Assembly (NCBI GenBank): GCA_002714165.1
Contig: PAWT01000021.1
Span: 25,841 to 45,282 of the forward strand
Direction: 5' to 3'
Origin: Acidobacteriota bacterium
Lineage (GTDB): Bacteria > Acidobacteriota > Vicinamibacteria > Vicinamibacterales > UBA823
Length of the DNA: 19,442 nt
Shown: one piece after another, positions 1-8,106 of the stretch
Layout: every line of letters starts with the position of its first letter
How positions within the stretch are numbered: position 1 is the stretch's first letter
Translations under genes and position numbers: made by a program
The notes under the pieces: model-generated
Databases searched by the model: none
The model's input: only the letters and a program-made list of their open reading frames with translations
What the model was told of the DNA's origin: nothing

Positions 1-12
1 AGGATTACGATT

Positions 13-720
13 ATGACTAATTTCCGACCACTGTTCGTCGCGATCACAATCGTGGGCTTCGGCCTTTTCGCATCGGCTGCCTGCACCACGACGGAGGACA
101 CTGCCCCTACGGAGATCACACAGGAAGCCGAAGCGACCCCGGACACCACAATGTCTTTTTTCATCACCAGTGTTGGCACAGGTGATGGGGCCAACCTCGG
201 CGGCCTTGACGGCGCTGACGCACACTGCCAGGCGCTCGCTGAAGCAGCTGGTAGCACCGGTCAGACTTGGCGCGCATACCTTAGTCAGAGCGCTTCCGAT
301 GACCAACCGGCAATTAACGCCCGTGATCGAATTGGTAGTGGTCCGTGGTACAACGCCAACGGAGTAGAAGTCGCCTCAAGTGTCAGCGATCTACACAGCG
401 CCAACAACGAACTGAGTAAAGAAAACAGTACCAGTGAGTCGGGTGAACCTATTAACGGGCGTGGCGATGACCCGAATAAGCACGACGTGTTGACTGGTTC
501 GCAACTTGATGGGACGGCTTTCTCGGATGGTGAAGATCACACCTGCGGTAATTGGATGAGCAACGGAGCGGGTAGTGCTCAAGTAGGTCACCACGATCGG
601 CAAGGTGGTGGCGACAATCCGACTTCTTGGGGCACGGCACATGCCAGCCGGGGTTGCAGCCAAGACGATCTAATCGGCACGGGGGGGGACGGACTGTATT
701 ACTGCTTCGCGACCAACTAA
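13..720 (+). CDS. Predicted lipoprotein with an endostatin/C-type-lectin-like domain
   Basis: A 235-residue exported protein of uncertain role. Residues 5-23 form a hydrophobic signal segment ending in SAAC, so Cys24 is a candidate lipidation site, although the lipobox is weak (no Leu at -3). A Thr/Glu-rich linker (25-46) follows, then one domain from about 47 to 235. It opens with FFITSVGTGDGANLGGLDGA, then HCQALA and WRAYLS, and carries cysteines at 72, 178 (TCGNW), 215 and 231 (YYCF). This order resembles the four-cysteine pattern of endostatin (GADxxC, RAFLS, CxxW, C-terminal C). The Leptospira DUF1554 family is a similar alternative. The resemblance is from memory, not from a search. AGGA at 1-4 lies eight bases before the ATG. 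The stop overlaps the msrB start (TAATG), so translation is probably coupled. A run of eight G at 681-688 lies near the 3' end. Function is unknown; ligand or matrix binding at the cell surface is a guess. Confidence 0.75.
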   Translation: MTNFRPLFVAITIVGFGLFASAACTTTEDTAPTEITQEAEATPDTTMSFFITSVGTGDGANLGGLDGADAHCQALAEAAGSTGQTWRAYLSQSASDDQPAINARDRIGSGPWYNANGVEVASSVSDLHSANNELSKENSTSESGEPINGRGDDPNKHDVLTGSQLDGTAFSDGEDHTCGNWMSNGAGSAQVGHHDRQGGGDNPTSWGTAHASRGCSQDDLIGTGGDGLYYCFATN

Positions 721-1193
721 TGCAGGACTCGAATACAGAATCGAGCACCGTCGCGAAACTCGATACTCCTAAAGATGCCTGGCGCCAGTTACTCTCGACT
801 GAGGGTTGTCGGGTAGTAGTTGACGAAGGGACTGAGCCAGCGTTTTCGAGTTCGCTCAACACAGAGACGCGTGTCGGTACGTTTTTATGCGCTGCGTGCT
901 TCCTACCGCTCTTCGAATCAACCTCGAAGTTCGATAGTGGTACAGGCTGGCCAAGCTTCTATTCCGCAATTGAAGGCCACGTAGAAACGAAGCGTGATTT
1001 CAAGTTGGTCCTACCAAGGACTGAGTATCATTGTGTGAGGTGTGGGGGCCATCAAGGGCACGTCTTTTCTGATGGTCCAGAGCCGACCGGGCAGCGCTAT
1101 TGCAACAATGGTGTGGCGCTCCGGTTTGTCCAAGACAGCGAGACATTGCCTGAGCTTCGCGATGGTGGTGTCTCAGTGGAGCGAGATAGCTAG
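720..1193 (+). CDS. msrB: Peptide methionine-(R)-S-oxide reductase MsrB
   Basis: Reduces the R epimer of methionine sulfoxide in proteins, normally with thioredoxin, as oxidative-damage repair. The start chosen is the ATG at 720, which overlaps the previous stop as TAATG and gives 157 residues, a normal MsrB length. An upstream in-frame start at 627 would add 31 residues that lie entirely inside the lipoprotein gene. The zinc-binding CxxC pairs are C57/C60 (CAAC) and C105/C108 (CVRC). Family motifs KFDSGTGWPSF (70-80) and GHVFSDGPEPTGQRYC (113-128) are present, with C128 as the catalytic cysteine. The usual RYC[IVM]NS reads RYCNNG here, a local deviation next to the active site. No signal peptide is visible, so the protein looks cytoplasmic although it is coupled to a lipoprotein gene. 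Its stop directly abuts the hutH stop on the other strand. Confidence 0.93.
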   Translation: MQDSNTESSTVAKLDTPKDAWRQLLSTEGCRVVVDEGTEPAFSSSLNTETRVGTFLCAACFLPLFESTSKFDSGTGWPSFYSAIEGHVETKRDFKLVLPRTEYHCVRCGGHQGHVFSDGPEPTGQRYCNNGVALRFVQDSETLPELRDGGVSVERDS

Positions 1194-2759
1194 CTAGGGG
1201 GCCACACTGCTGGGCAGGTGGAGCGCTGAAACGAACGGCCGACACTGGCCACTGCGCGCCCACGCCTTCATCACCTCGATATCAAGGGACATGGCACGGT
1301 CCCGAACGTAGCTTGGTACAAGGTCCCGTATAGCTTCGATCACTCGCTTAAGCGGTTGTGCCGTCTGAAGCGGGTGATGGTGCTCAACACCTTGCGCCGC
1401 GGCTAACAACTCGATTGCCACGATTCCAGCGGTGTTATCAGCCATCTCAGACAGCCGGCGTCCTGCGAAGGTCGCCATGCTCACATGGTCCTCCTGATTC
1501 GCTGAGGTTGGGAGCGAATCAACACTTGCCGGGTGCGCGAGGGACTTGTTCTCTGACGCCAACGCCGCCGCGGTAACATGCGCAACCATAAAACCTGAGT
1601 CGACCCCACTATGCTCAGTTAGAAACGGTGGTAATCCACTGAGGTTCGCATCAACGAGAAGCGCAATCCGCCGTTCCGAGAGCGCGCCGATCTCGGCCAC
1701 AGCAATCGCCAACATGTCGGCGGCTATGGCGACCGGCTCCGCGTGGAAGTTCCCTCCTGACAGCACATCGTCGGTCTCCGCAAACACCAGCGGATTGTCT
1801 GTCACTGCATTCGCTTCGGTTTCAAGGATTCCCGCCGCCGATGACATGACGTCCAGGCAAGCACCCATTACCTGCGGCTGGCATCTCAGTGAATAGGGGT
1901 CCTGAACCCGACCACAGTCACGGTGGGATACATGAATCGCGCTATCCCGGAGAAGCGCTCGGAGGACGGACGCTACAAGGATCTGTCCATGTTGGCCACG
2001 GGCAAGTTGTATCCGCTCATCGAACGGAACAACGCTCCCTCGCACTGCATCAACGCTTAGAGCACCAGAAAGGATCGCAGCAGCAAAAAGATCTTCAATC
2101 GCGAACAGTCCAGTCAATGCTAACGACGTCGAAACCTGCGTCCCATTAACTAAAGCCAAACCTTCCTTCGCCGCAAGTTCAATCGGCTTGATTCCAGCGG
2201 CGGCCAGGCCCTCGCTTGCCGGGAGCACCTCGCCTTGGTACCTGACACGCCCTTCACCGATCAGCGCTCCGGCCAAGTGAGCCAGCGGCGCAAGATCGCC
2301 AGAAGCACCTACCGAGCCCTTCGAAGGGACAAGGGGATAGACTTCGTAGTCGAGCATTTGCATCAACGTATCAACTAGCACACTTCTGACGCCAGACCGG
2401 CCACGCGCCAACGCGAGCACCTTCAGCATAAGTACGAGCCGTACAACTCCATCATCGAGTGGAGTACCAACCCCCACGGAATGTGATCTGACAAGATTCG
2501 TTTGGAGCTCCCTCAGACGGTCAGGGTCAACAACCGTCTGCGCCAACTGTCCAAAGCCAGTGTTAATCCCGTAGGTCACTCGCTGGTCACGCACAATCCT
2601 TGCCACCGTCGCTTCAGCAGCATCGATAGCTACACGCACCTCGGCACCCAACTTAAGCCGCACAGGCCCACAGTAGACCTGACGTAGCTCCGCGAGACCG
2701 ACCCGAACGCTTGGATCCAATAACTCAATCGTGCGTGACTTACTCCTAGGGTTGCTCAT
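1194..2759 (-). CDS. hutH: Histidine ammonia-lyase HutH
   Basis: First step of histidine catabolism: elimination of ammonia from L-histidine to give urocanate. The 521-residue length is usual for the family. The MIO prosthetic group forms from Ala152-Ser153-Gly154 inside [25 protein letters not shown] (63-70) supplies the active-site tyrosine, and [14 protein letters not shown] (286-299) and [11 protein letters not shown] (about 315-325) are further signatures. The ATG overlaps the hutU stop as ATGA, so it is the last gene of the hutF-hutC-hutU-hutH unit and is translationally coupled. AGGGG about eight bases upstream is a plausible ribosome site. Regulation is presumably by HutC through the operator upstream of hutF, unless an internal promoter exists; I see none. 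The 3' end meets msrB with no intergenic base, leaving no room for a dedicated terminator. Confidence 0.97.
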   Translation of the reverse strand: MSNPRSKSRTIELLDPSVRVGLAELRQVYCGPVRLKLGAEVRVAIDAAEATVARIVRDQRVTYGINTGFGQLAQTVVDPDRLRELQTNLVRSHSVGVGTPLDDGVVRLVLMLKVLALARGRSGVRSVLVDTLMQMLDYEVYPLVPSKGSVGASGDLAPLAHLAGALIGEGRVRYQGEVLPASEGLAAAGIKPIELAAKEGLALVNGTQVSTSLALTGLFAIEDLFAAAILSGALSVDAVRGSVVPFDERIQLARGQHGQILVASVLRALLRDSAIHVSHRDCGRVQDPYSLRCQPQVMGACLDVMSSAAGILETEANAVTDNPLVFAETDDVLSGGNFHAEPVAIAADMLAIAVAEIGALSERRIALLVDANLSGLPPFLTEHSGVDSGFMVAHVTAAALASENKSLAHPASVDSLPTSANQEDHVSMATFAGRRLSEMADNTAGIVAIELLAAAQGVEHHHPLQTAQPLKRVIEAIRDLVPSYVRDRAMSLDIEVMKAWARSGQCRPFVSALHLPSSVAP

Positions 2760-4456
2760 ACCTCAGACCCCTGGTTGGCAGCAGGGTCAATCATCGGCAG
2801 TACTAGTCCGTACTCGCGCGCGCACGCAATTGCTTCGGGATACCCAGCGTCAGCATGTCGCATGACTCCACTCGCCGGGTCATTCCACAGCACACGCTCG
2901 ATCCGGCGTGCGGCGTCTGCCGTGCCATCGCAAACGATGACCAAACCGGCGTGCTGTGAATAGCCGATGCCCACGCCGCCGCCGTGGTGAAACGAAACCC
3001 AGGTTGCACCACTCGCCGTATTCAACAGTGCATTAAGCAGCGGCCAATCCGATACGGCATCCGACCCATCCCGCATCGCCTCTGTCTCACGGTTCGGGCT
3101 GGCAACCGAGCCTCCATCCAGGTGGTCTCTCCCAATCACGACCGGGGCACACAACTCACCCGACGCTACCATCTCGTTGAACGCCAAGCCCAGGCGGTGT
3201 CGCTGCCCAAGACCAACCCAACAGATTCTCGCTGGCAAACCTTGAAACTCGATCCGGCTACGTGCCATGTCTAGCCAGTTATGCAGGTGCGCGTCGTCTG
3301 GAATCAACTCTTTCACCCGTTGATCAGTCTTGTATATGTCCTCGGGATCGCCAGAAAGTGCGGCCCACCGAAACGGGCCGACACCTCGACAAAAGAGTGG
3401 CCGAATGTAGGCTGGTACAAAGCCTGGAAATGCAAAGGCGCGATTACAGCCCCCATCAAGTGCCATTTGCCTAATATTGTTACCGTAATCAAAAGTTGGA
3501 ATCCCCATGTCGTGGAAAGCGACCATGGCATTGACGTGGTCAACCATCGAGGCAATCGCCGCCTGCTTCACAGTCGACGGGTCGCTTTTCTGCCTTTCGG
3601 CCCATTGTTCAAGTGTCCACGCCGCCGGTAAATACCCGTTGAGCGGATCGTGAGCCGAAGTTTGATCAGTGACTGCATCCGGTCTCACGCCACGATTAAC
3701 GAGCTCTGGCAATATCTCCGAAGCATTCCCCACTAAACCAACCGAAACCGTTTCACGTCGGCCGACCGCTTCTTCCACGATCGACAGCGCCTCATCCAGA
3801 TCCTTTGCACACCGATCGAGATAACCTGTCGCCAGACGACGTTTTATCCGGTCGTAACGACATTCGATCGCCAACATGGACGCACCCGCCATGGTCGCCG
3901 CGAGCGGTTGCGCACCGCCCATCCCGCCGAGGCCGGCCGTCAGAATCCAGCGTCCGCTGAGGTCACCACCGAAGTGCTGGCGTCCCATTTCAATGAACGT
4001 CTCATAGGTCCCCTGAACAATTCCCTGACTACCTATGTAGATCCAGGAGCCTGCTGTCATCTGACCGAACATCATCAGACCTTGTCGATCGAGTTCGTGG
4101 AATTGTTCCCACGTGGCCCAGTGGGGCACCAGATTGGAATTCGCGATGAGTACACGTGGAGCATCAGCGTGCGTCTTGAAAACCCCTACTGGCTTTCCCG
4201 ACTGTACGAGCAACGTTTCATCTGTAGCCAGCGCCTTCAGGGTTTCGACGATCTGGGCGTAGCAAGGCCAGTTTCGAGCCGCTCGGCCAATCCCACCGTA
4301 AACCACTAGGTCGTCTGGTCGCTCGGCAACATCGGGGTCGAGGTTATTCATAAGCATTCGCAAGGGCGCCTCGGTCTGCCACGACCGCGCGCTCAGTCTA
4401 GTTCCCCTTGGTGCGCGAATTGCCGCTCGTTCACCAGGTGATTGTTCGAATGTCAT
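2756..4456 (-). CDS. hutU: Urocanate hydratase HutU
   Basis: Hydrates urocanate to 4-imidazolone-5-propionate using tightly bound NAD+ as an electrophile; a cytosolic enzyme. The 566 residues match the usual length of about 555-570. Recognisable segments are [13 protein letters not shown] (51-63), HWATWEQF (112-119), [18 protein letters not shown] (175-192, NAD site), [20 protein letters not shown] (352-371) and [13 protein letters not shown] (407-419). C412 in the last is probably the equivalent of active-site Cys410 of the Pseudomonas enzyme. [14 protein letters not shown] sequence (489-498) is also present. The start is well supported: GAGG six bases before the ATG, within a segment that also contains the hutC stop (TGA at 4462-4460). 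Between hutC and hutH in the operon. Confidence 0.97.
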   Translation of the reverse strand: MTFEQSPGERAAIRAPRGTRLSARSWQTEAPLRMLMNNLDPDVAERPDDLVVYGGIGRAARNWPCYAQIVETLKALATDETLLVQSGKPVGVFKTHADAPRVLIANSNLVPHWATWEQFHELDRQGLMMFGQMTAGSWIYIGSQGIVQGTYETFIEMGRQHFGGDLSGRWILTAGLGGMGGAQPLAATMAGASMLAIECRYDRIKRRLATGYLDRCAKDLDEALSIVEEAVGRRETVSVGLVGNASEILPELVNRGVRPDAVTDQTSAHDPLNGYLPAAWTLEQWAERQKSDPSTVKQAAIASMVDHVNAMVAFHDMGIPTFDYGNNIRQMALDGGCNRAFAFPGFVPAYIRPLFCRGVGPFRWAALSGDPEDIYKTDQRVKELIPDDAHLHNWLDMARSRIEFQGLPARICWVGLGQRHRLGLAFNEMVASGELCAPVVIGRDHLDGGSVASPNRETEAMRDGSDAVSDWPLLNALLNTASGATWVSFHHGGGVGIGYSQHAGLVIVCDGTADAARRIERVLWNDPASGVMRHADAGYPEAIACAREYGLVLPMIDPAANQGSEV

Positions 4457-4459
4457 ACC

Positions 4460-5239
4460 TCACCTCGTCTTTGCTTGAACATGCGTTCCACCAACAAGCC
4501 GCAGCTGGCCTCGGCTAGGCGCCATCGGTGCAAATCGACCGCCCAATCGATAGCGTGATCCCGGATGATACAAGCGTGCCGTCGACGCAAGTGAGTCCCT
4601 CGCCCACACCCAACGAAGCAAAACTAAACAGGGCTCCCCGACCGGCATCTTTAATAATCGCCTCACCCGGGGAGGCGGTATGACCGCGTGAACGACGTGC
4701 TCCACTTCTTGAATTGGCGCCACGTGGGCTAGGTACTCACTAGCAGTAGTCTTAGTAAAATCCAGCGAGAGATAATCAGGCACAGCCTGGGGATTGACGT
4801 AGCGTTCCTCAAGCTGCACCGGCAGGCTGTTCTCAGCGTGTACGATTACGGAATGAAACATAGACCGTCCAGGCGGAAGGTCGAACGTTCGCGCCGCCTC
4901 GCTACCAAGTGGAACCTCGGATAGCTCCACTACCCGTGAATCGTGATGGCCACCACGGGCCCGAATATCATCAGCGATATTACGCAACTCCAGCGGGTGA
5001 GCCTGTGCGGGCGTCGCCACAAACGACCCGACACCTGCAACCCGGACAACCCTACCTTCAACCGATAGTTCTCGAATCGCACGATTGACCGTCATGCGTG
5101 AGACCTTAAACAGCTTGGTTAACTCGTGTTCCGATGGGATCCGTTCCCCGGATTTCAGTCGATCGGAATCGATTTGGTCGAGTACGTGCCGCTTAATTGC
5201 TTCATATAAGGGCACCGGCGAGCGAGATTTTTTTTGCAT
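4460..5239 (-). CDS. hutC: Histidine utilisation repressor HutC (GntR family, UTRA domain)
   Basis: Repressor of the hut genes, released by urocanate in known homologues. With the ATG at 5239 the protein has 259 residues. An upstream in-frame start at 5341 would add 34 residues lying mostly inside hutF and is less likely. Residues 8-76 form the GntR winged helix (PLYEAIKRHVL, then IPSEHELTKLFKVSRMTVNRA and the wing RVAGVGSFVA). Residues about 95-240 are the UTRA effector domain, ending in the HutC-typical HPGSRYRLGGRFAP (225-238). The gene lies 31 bases after hutF and three bases before hutU, so it is autoregulated within the operon. Its likely operator is the TGTATATACA palindrome upstream of hutF. 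Codons 2-4 include a run of eight A, a slippage-prone site that could alter the frame at the very start. Confidence 0.94.
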   Translation of the reverse strand: MQKKSRSPVPLYEAIKRHVLDQIDSDRLKSGERIPSEHELTKLFKVSRMTVNRAIRELSVEGRVVRVAGVGSFVATPAQAHPLELRNIADDIRARGGHHDSRVVELSEVPLGSEAARTFDLPPGRSMFHSVIVHAENSLPVQLEERYVNPQAVPDYLSLDFTKTTASEYLAHVAPIQEVEHVVHAVIPPPRVRRLLKMPVGEPCLVLLRWVWARDSLASTARLYHPGSRYRLGGRFAPMAPSRGQLRLVGGTHVQAKTR

Positions 5240-5270
5240 TAGTAATCCGCCACTTCTCTCCGAAGATAGC

Positions 5271-6644
5271 TCATCGAAGACGAGTAACCACTTCTCGATA
5301 CCGTTCTGCGATTTCCGCTTCGAGACGGTGATGACCATCACGGATCACCCAATCGCCACCAACCATCACATGTCTGACCGGATTCTCACCCGCTGCAAAG
5401 ATCCAACTATCAATCAATGCGTCACCACGCCGCGCCGTTAGACTCGGATGATCACCGTCTAATAAGACGATATCGGCCCGGCAACCTTGAGAAATCGAAC
5501 CGATGGGACGACCCAGGGCTTGGGCACCGCCAGCCAACGCTCCCCGCCACAATTCGGCTCCCACATGACGAGGGCCAGTAGTATCACCTCGCCCACGAAC
5601 CCGGCGACCAGTGACGACCCGTTGTCCGTACTCAAGACACTGCAGTTCCGCAACTGGTCCGACCGAGATATTGCTATCTGACCCAATGCCAAAACGTCCT
5701 CCGGCCGCCGAAAAAGCATCGAACGAAAATACACCGTCTGCAAGGTTAGCTTCGGTCGTTGGACAGAGTCCTACAACCGCTCCGGAGCCAGCCAGTTCCT
5801 TGATCTCCTGGTCGTCCGCATGCGTCGCGTGGATCAGGCACCAGTTCCGATCAATACCAATCTCATTGAGGAGCCAAGCTGCTGGCCGCACGCCCATCGC
5901 TTCCATGCAAGCTTCGACTTCACCAACCTGTTCAGAGACGTGAATATGCCGAGGCGCTGAACTATCGTGAGTCTTAATGGCTTCCTGGAGCAGGTCTGGC
6001 GGAACCGCGCGTAGGCTATGGAAAGCTGTCCCAACCCGGGCGTTCGGCAACTCCTCACAAACCCGACTACTGCCCTTGACAATCGCCTGCCAACTCTCAA
6101 GCGTGTTGACGAAACGGCGCTGTTCGGACCGTGGAGTTGGATTGTCGAAACCAGCTCTCACATACAACGCAGGAAGGTGCGTAATACCGATACCGACCTT
6201 AGCGGCTGTCCGGAGTACGCTCACCGACATGCGCGCTGAGTCGTCATACGGTGATCCGTCCGGTTGATGGTGAAGGTAGTGAAATTCACCAACGGCTGTA
6301 TACCCGGACCGCAGCATTTCAACATAGACCTGAGCCGCAACCGACTCTAGGTCCTCTGATGCGATTTGGTTCGCGAATCGGTACATTACCTCCCGCCAGG
6401 ACCAGAAATCTGAACCGGACGAACCCGATTCGGCCAGACCGGCCATTACGCGCTGGAAAACGTGCGAATGGAGATTCGGCATCCCCGGCACAGCATGACC
6501 ACCCGGCGATTCCCCATCGCTGAGCTTCGCATCCGGTGTAACCGAGACGATGTCGCCACTCGCATCAATTTCCACGAGCACCGACTCTCGCCAGCCGTCA
6601 GGAAGTAGCGCCGATTCAAGGATCAAACGTTTCGCACCTAACAT
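5271..6644 (-). CDS. hutF: N-formimino-L-glutamate deiminase HutF
   Basis: Amidohydrolase that deaminates formiminoglutamate to N-formylglutamate plus ammonia, marking the two-step formylglutamate branch of histidine breakdown. The 457 residues match the family. Metal and catalytic residues as I recall them for Pseudomonas HutF appear with a constant +3 offset: His59 and His61 in NLHSHVFQR, His235 and Glu238 in HIHVSEQVGE, His272 in LIHATHADD, and Asp323 in GIGSDSNISV. First gene of the minus-strand hut unit, divergent from hutI across 26 bases. No Shine-Dalgarno site precedes the ATG and a TATACA -10-like hexamer lies nine bases upstream, so the transcript may be almost leaderless. The HutG hydrolase needed to finish the route is absent from this window. 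Confidence 0.95.
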   Translation of the reverse strand: MLGAKRLILESALLPDGWRESVLVEIDASGDIVSVTPDAKLSDGESPGGHAVPGMPNLHSHVFQRVMAGLAESGSSGSDFWSWREVMYRFANQIASEDLESVAAQVYVEMLRSGYTAVGEFHYLHHQPDGSPYDDSARMSVSVLRTAAKVGIGITHLPALYVRAGFDNPTPRSEQRRFVNTLESWQAIVKGSSRVCEELPNARVGTAFHSLRAVPPDLLQEAIKTHDSSAPRHIHVSEQVGEVEACMEAMGVRPAAWLLNEIGIDRNWCLIHATHADDQEIKELAGSGAVVGLCPTTEANLADGVFSFDAFSAAGGRFGIGSDSNISVGPVAELQCLEYGQRVVTGRRVRGRGDTTGPRHVGAELWRGALAGGAQALGRPIGSISQGCRADIVLLDGDHPSLTARRGDALIDSWIFAAGENPVRHVMVGGDWVIRDGHHRLEAEIAERYREVVTRLR

Positions 6645-6663
6645 ATACAGACCTGTATATACA
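6643..6663. promoter_or_regulatory. HutC-type operator and shared promoter between hutF and hutI
   Basis: The gap between the divergent start codons is 26 bases. It holds two overlapping dyads. TGTATATACA (6654-6663) is a perfect palindrome that fits TGTA-N2-TACA, the HutC site described in Pseudomonas fluorescens. ATATACAG-AC-CTGTATAT (6643-6660) is an eight-base inverted repeat with a two-base spacer. TATACA occurs on both strands: plus 6658-6663, seven bases before the hutI ATG, and minus 6659-6654, nine bases before the hutF ATG. A single site could therefore be the operator and carry both -10 elements. Matches to -35 are poor. The operator call is inference from sequence and position. 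Confidence 0.75.
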
Positions 6664-6670
6664 TGCTACC

Positions 6671-7969
6671 ATGTCCAACGAAGTCAGCAATAACACCATG
6701 CTGAAATGGGACGAACTCTGGCTCGATGCCCATCTCGCAACGATGACGGGCGCTCCTTCGGAAGCAACCGACGAGCCTTACGGTGCAATTTCTGACGGTG
6801 TCATAGCCACAGTAGGTGACCGTATCGCCTGGGTCGGTCACCGAGCAGACTTACCTGCCCAACCCGAGCATCTCGCCCGTAATGTCACCTCGCTCAACTC
6901 CGCCTGGGTCACACCGGGTTTAATTGACTGCCATACCCACTTAGTCTTCGGTGGCCATCGCGCTGGTGAATTCGAACAACGACTGAAAGGTGAGAGCTAT
7001 GAAACAATTGCCCGCCGGGGGGGCGGCATCCTGAGCACAGTCGAGACTACGCGTGCTGCTACCGAGACTGAACTCACCGCCGCTGCAACCTCTCGCCTCG
7101 CCTCGCTGTATGCCGAGGGCGTGACGACTGTCGAGATTAAGTCCGGATACGGCCTGGACCTAGACACCGAATTAAGAATGCTCCGTGCCATCCGTCGAGT
7201 TGCTGACATATTTCCTGGCACAGTAAAAGCAACTTTTCTTGGCGCTCACACAGTGCCACGTGAGTACGAGGGCCGTCCTGACGACTACGTCGACGTGGTC
7301 TGTCACCAAATGCTGCCACAGGTCGTCAAGGCTGGCATGGCTGATGCCGTCGACGTCTTTTGCGAACGAATCGCCTTCACCCCGGCTCAGACCGCTAGGA
7401 TTTTTGAGGCAGCACGCGCTGCACACTTGCGGGTAAAGCTGCACGCCGACCAACTTTCCGATTCTGGAGGTGCGGCACTCGCTGCGCGATTCGGTGCACT
7501 CTCTGCCGACCATTTGGAACACGCTAACCAACCTGGCATTCAGGCAATGGCTCAAGCTGGCACGACTGCCGTATTACTGCCAGGAGCGGCCTACTTCACT
7601 CATTCGACAACTCCCCCGCCAATCGCTCAATGCCGGTCTCTCGGAGTGCCGATTGCTTTAGCTACTGACTGTAATCCGGGGTCATCACCAGCGACCTCAC
7701 TTCTCTGCATTCTGAATCTGGCCTGCACACTTTTCCGATTGACACCCGAAGAAGCGCTTAGTGGTGTAACGCGCCATGCTGCCGGAGCCTTAGGACTTAG
7801 CGACCGCGGTACTCTCGAAGTTGGCCAGCGCGCCGATTTCGCCTTCTGGGCAATTAATGAACCATCGGAGCTTAGTTACTGGATGGGGGCCAACCCATGT
7901 CTCGGAGTGGTATGTGGTGGCCGTAACACACTTACGAGACAGCCGCCGACTCTCACTGGGTCAAGCTGA
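6671..7969 (+). CDS. hutI: Imidazolonepropionase HutI
   Basis: Third histidine-degradation enzyme; hydrolyses 4-imidazolone-5-propionate to N-formimino-L-glutamate. It has 432 residues and an amidohydrolase fold. Metal and active-site segments are GLIDCHTHLVFGGHR (83-97; His88 and His90), GAHTVP (191-196), KLHADQLSDSGGA (256-268; His258), SADHLEH (278-284) and ATDCNPGS (331-338; Asp333). The ATG at 6671 directly follows the operator region with no Shine-Dalgarno site. The next in-frame ATG, codon 10 (6698), precedes the conserved LKWDELWLDAH and is an alternative start. It is the only hut gene on the plus strand, sharing the regulatory gap with hutF. A GGGGGGG run (7017-7023) occurs in the coding sequence at the RRGGGI turn, which is conserved in HutI. 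No convincing terminator follows it. Confidence 0.96.
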   Translation: MSNEVSNNTMLKWDELWLDAHLATMTGAPSEATDEPYGAISDGVIATVGDRIAWVGHRADLPAQPEHLARNVTSLNSAWVTPGLIDCHTHLVFGGHRAGEFEQRLKGESYETIARRGGGILSTVETTRAATETELTAAATSRLASLYAEGVTTVEIKSGYGLDLDTELRMLRAIRRVADIFPGTVKATFLGAHTVPREYEGRPDDYVDVVCHQMLPQVVKAGMADAVDVFCERIAFTPAQTARIFEAARAAHLRVKLHADQLSDSGGAALAARFGALSADHLEHANQPGIQAMAQAGTTAVLLPGAAYFTHSTTPPPIAQCRSLGVPIALATDCNPGSSPATSLLCILNLACTLFRLTPEEALSGVTRHAAGALGLSDRGTLEVGQRADFAFWAINEPSELSYWMGANPCLGVVCGGRNTLTRQPPTLTGSS

Positions 7970-8052
7970 ATACGATATCCACGAAGTGACTTCTAGCATG
8001 TCGAACTTCCACAATAGAAGCAACGGGCTAAGCAGGCTCGGTTAATTGCCCA

Positions 8053-8061
8053 TGCTATAAT
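8053..8061 (+). promoter_or_regulatory. Extended -10 promoter for the tandem exported-protein genes
   Basis: TGCTATAAT is a perfect extended -10 element (TGN plus TATAAT). No good -35 hexamer sits 17 bases upstream, as is usual for extended -10 promoters. The predicted start near 8068 gives a leader of about 39 bases, and GGAGG at 8096-8100 lies six bases before the ATG at 8107. This implies that the pair is transcribed independently of hutI. Confidence 0.6.
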
Positions 8062-8106
8062 GAACGTTATCCATACGGCATTCAGGCCTATCCACGGAGG
8101 CCGACC

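Noticed and set aside
627..719. N-terminal extension of msrB beginning at 627
   Set aside because: The added 31 residues lie wholly inside the lipoprotein gene and do not resemble MsrB; the TAATG start at 720 gives a normal length.
452..862. Antisense open frame of 136 codons opposite the lipoprotein and msrB
   Set aside because: It overlaps two well-supported genes and its translation shows no recognisable motif or conserved pattern.
5240..5341. Longer hutC from 5341
   Set aside because: The extra 34 residues overlap hutF, are not GntR-like, and the ATG at 5239 is followed directly by the usual start of the winged-helix domain.
7990..8030. Inverted repeat CTTCTA / TAGAAG after hutI as a terminator
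   Set aside because: Six-base arms with a loop of 29 bases and no T-run; not a credible intrinsic terminator.
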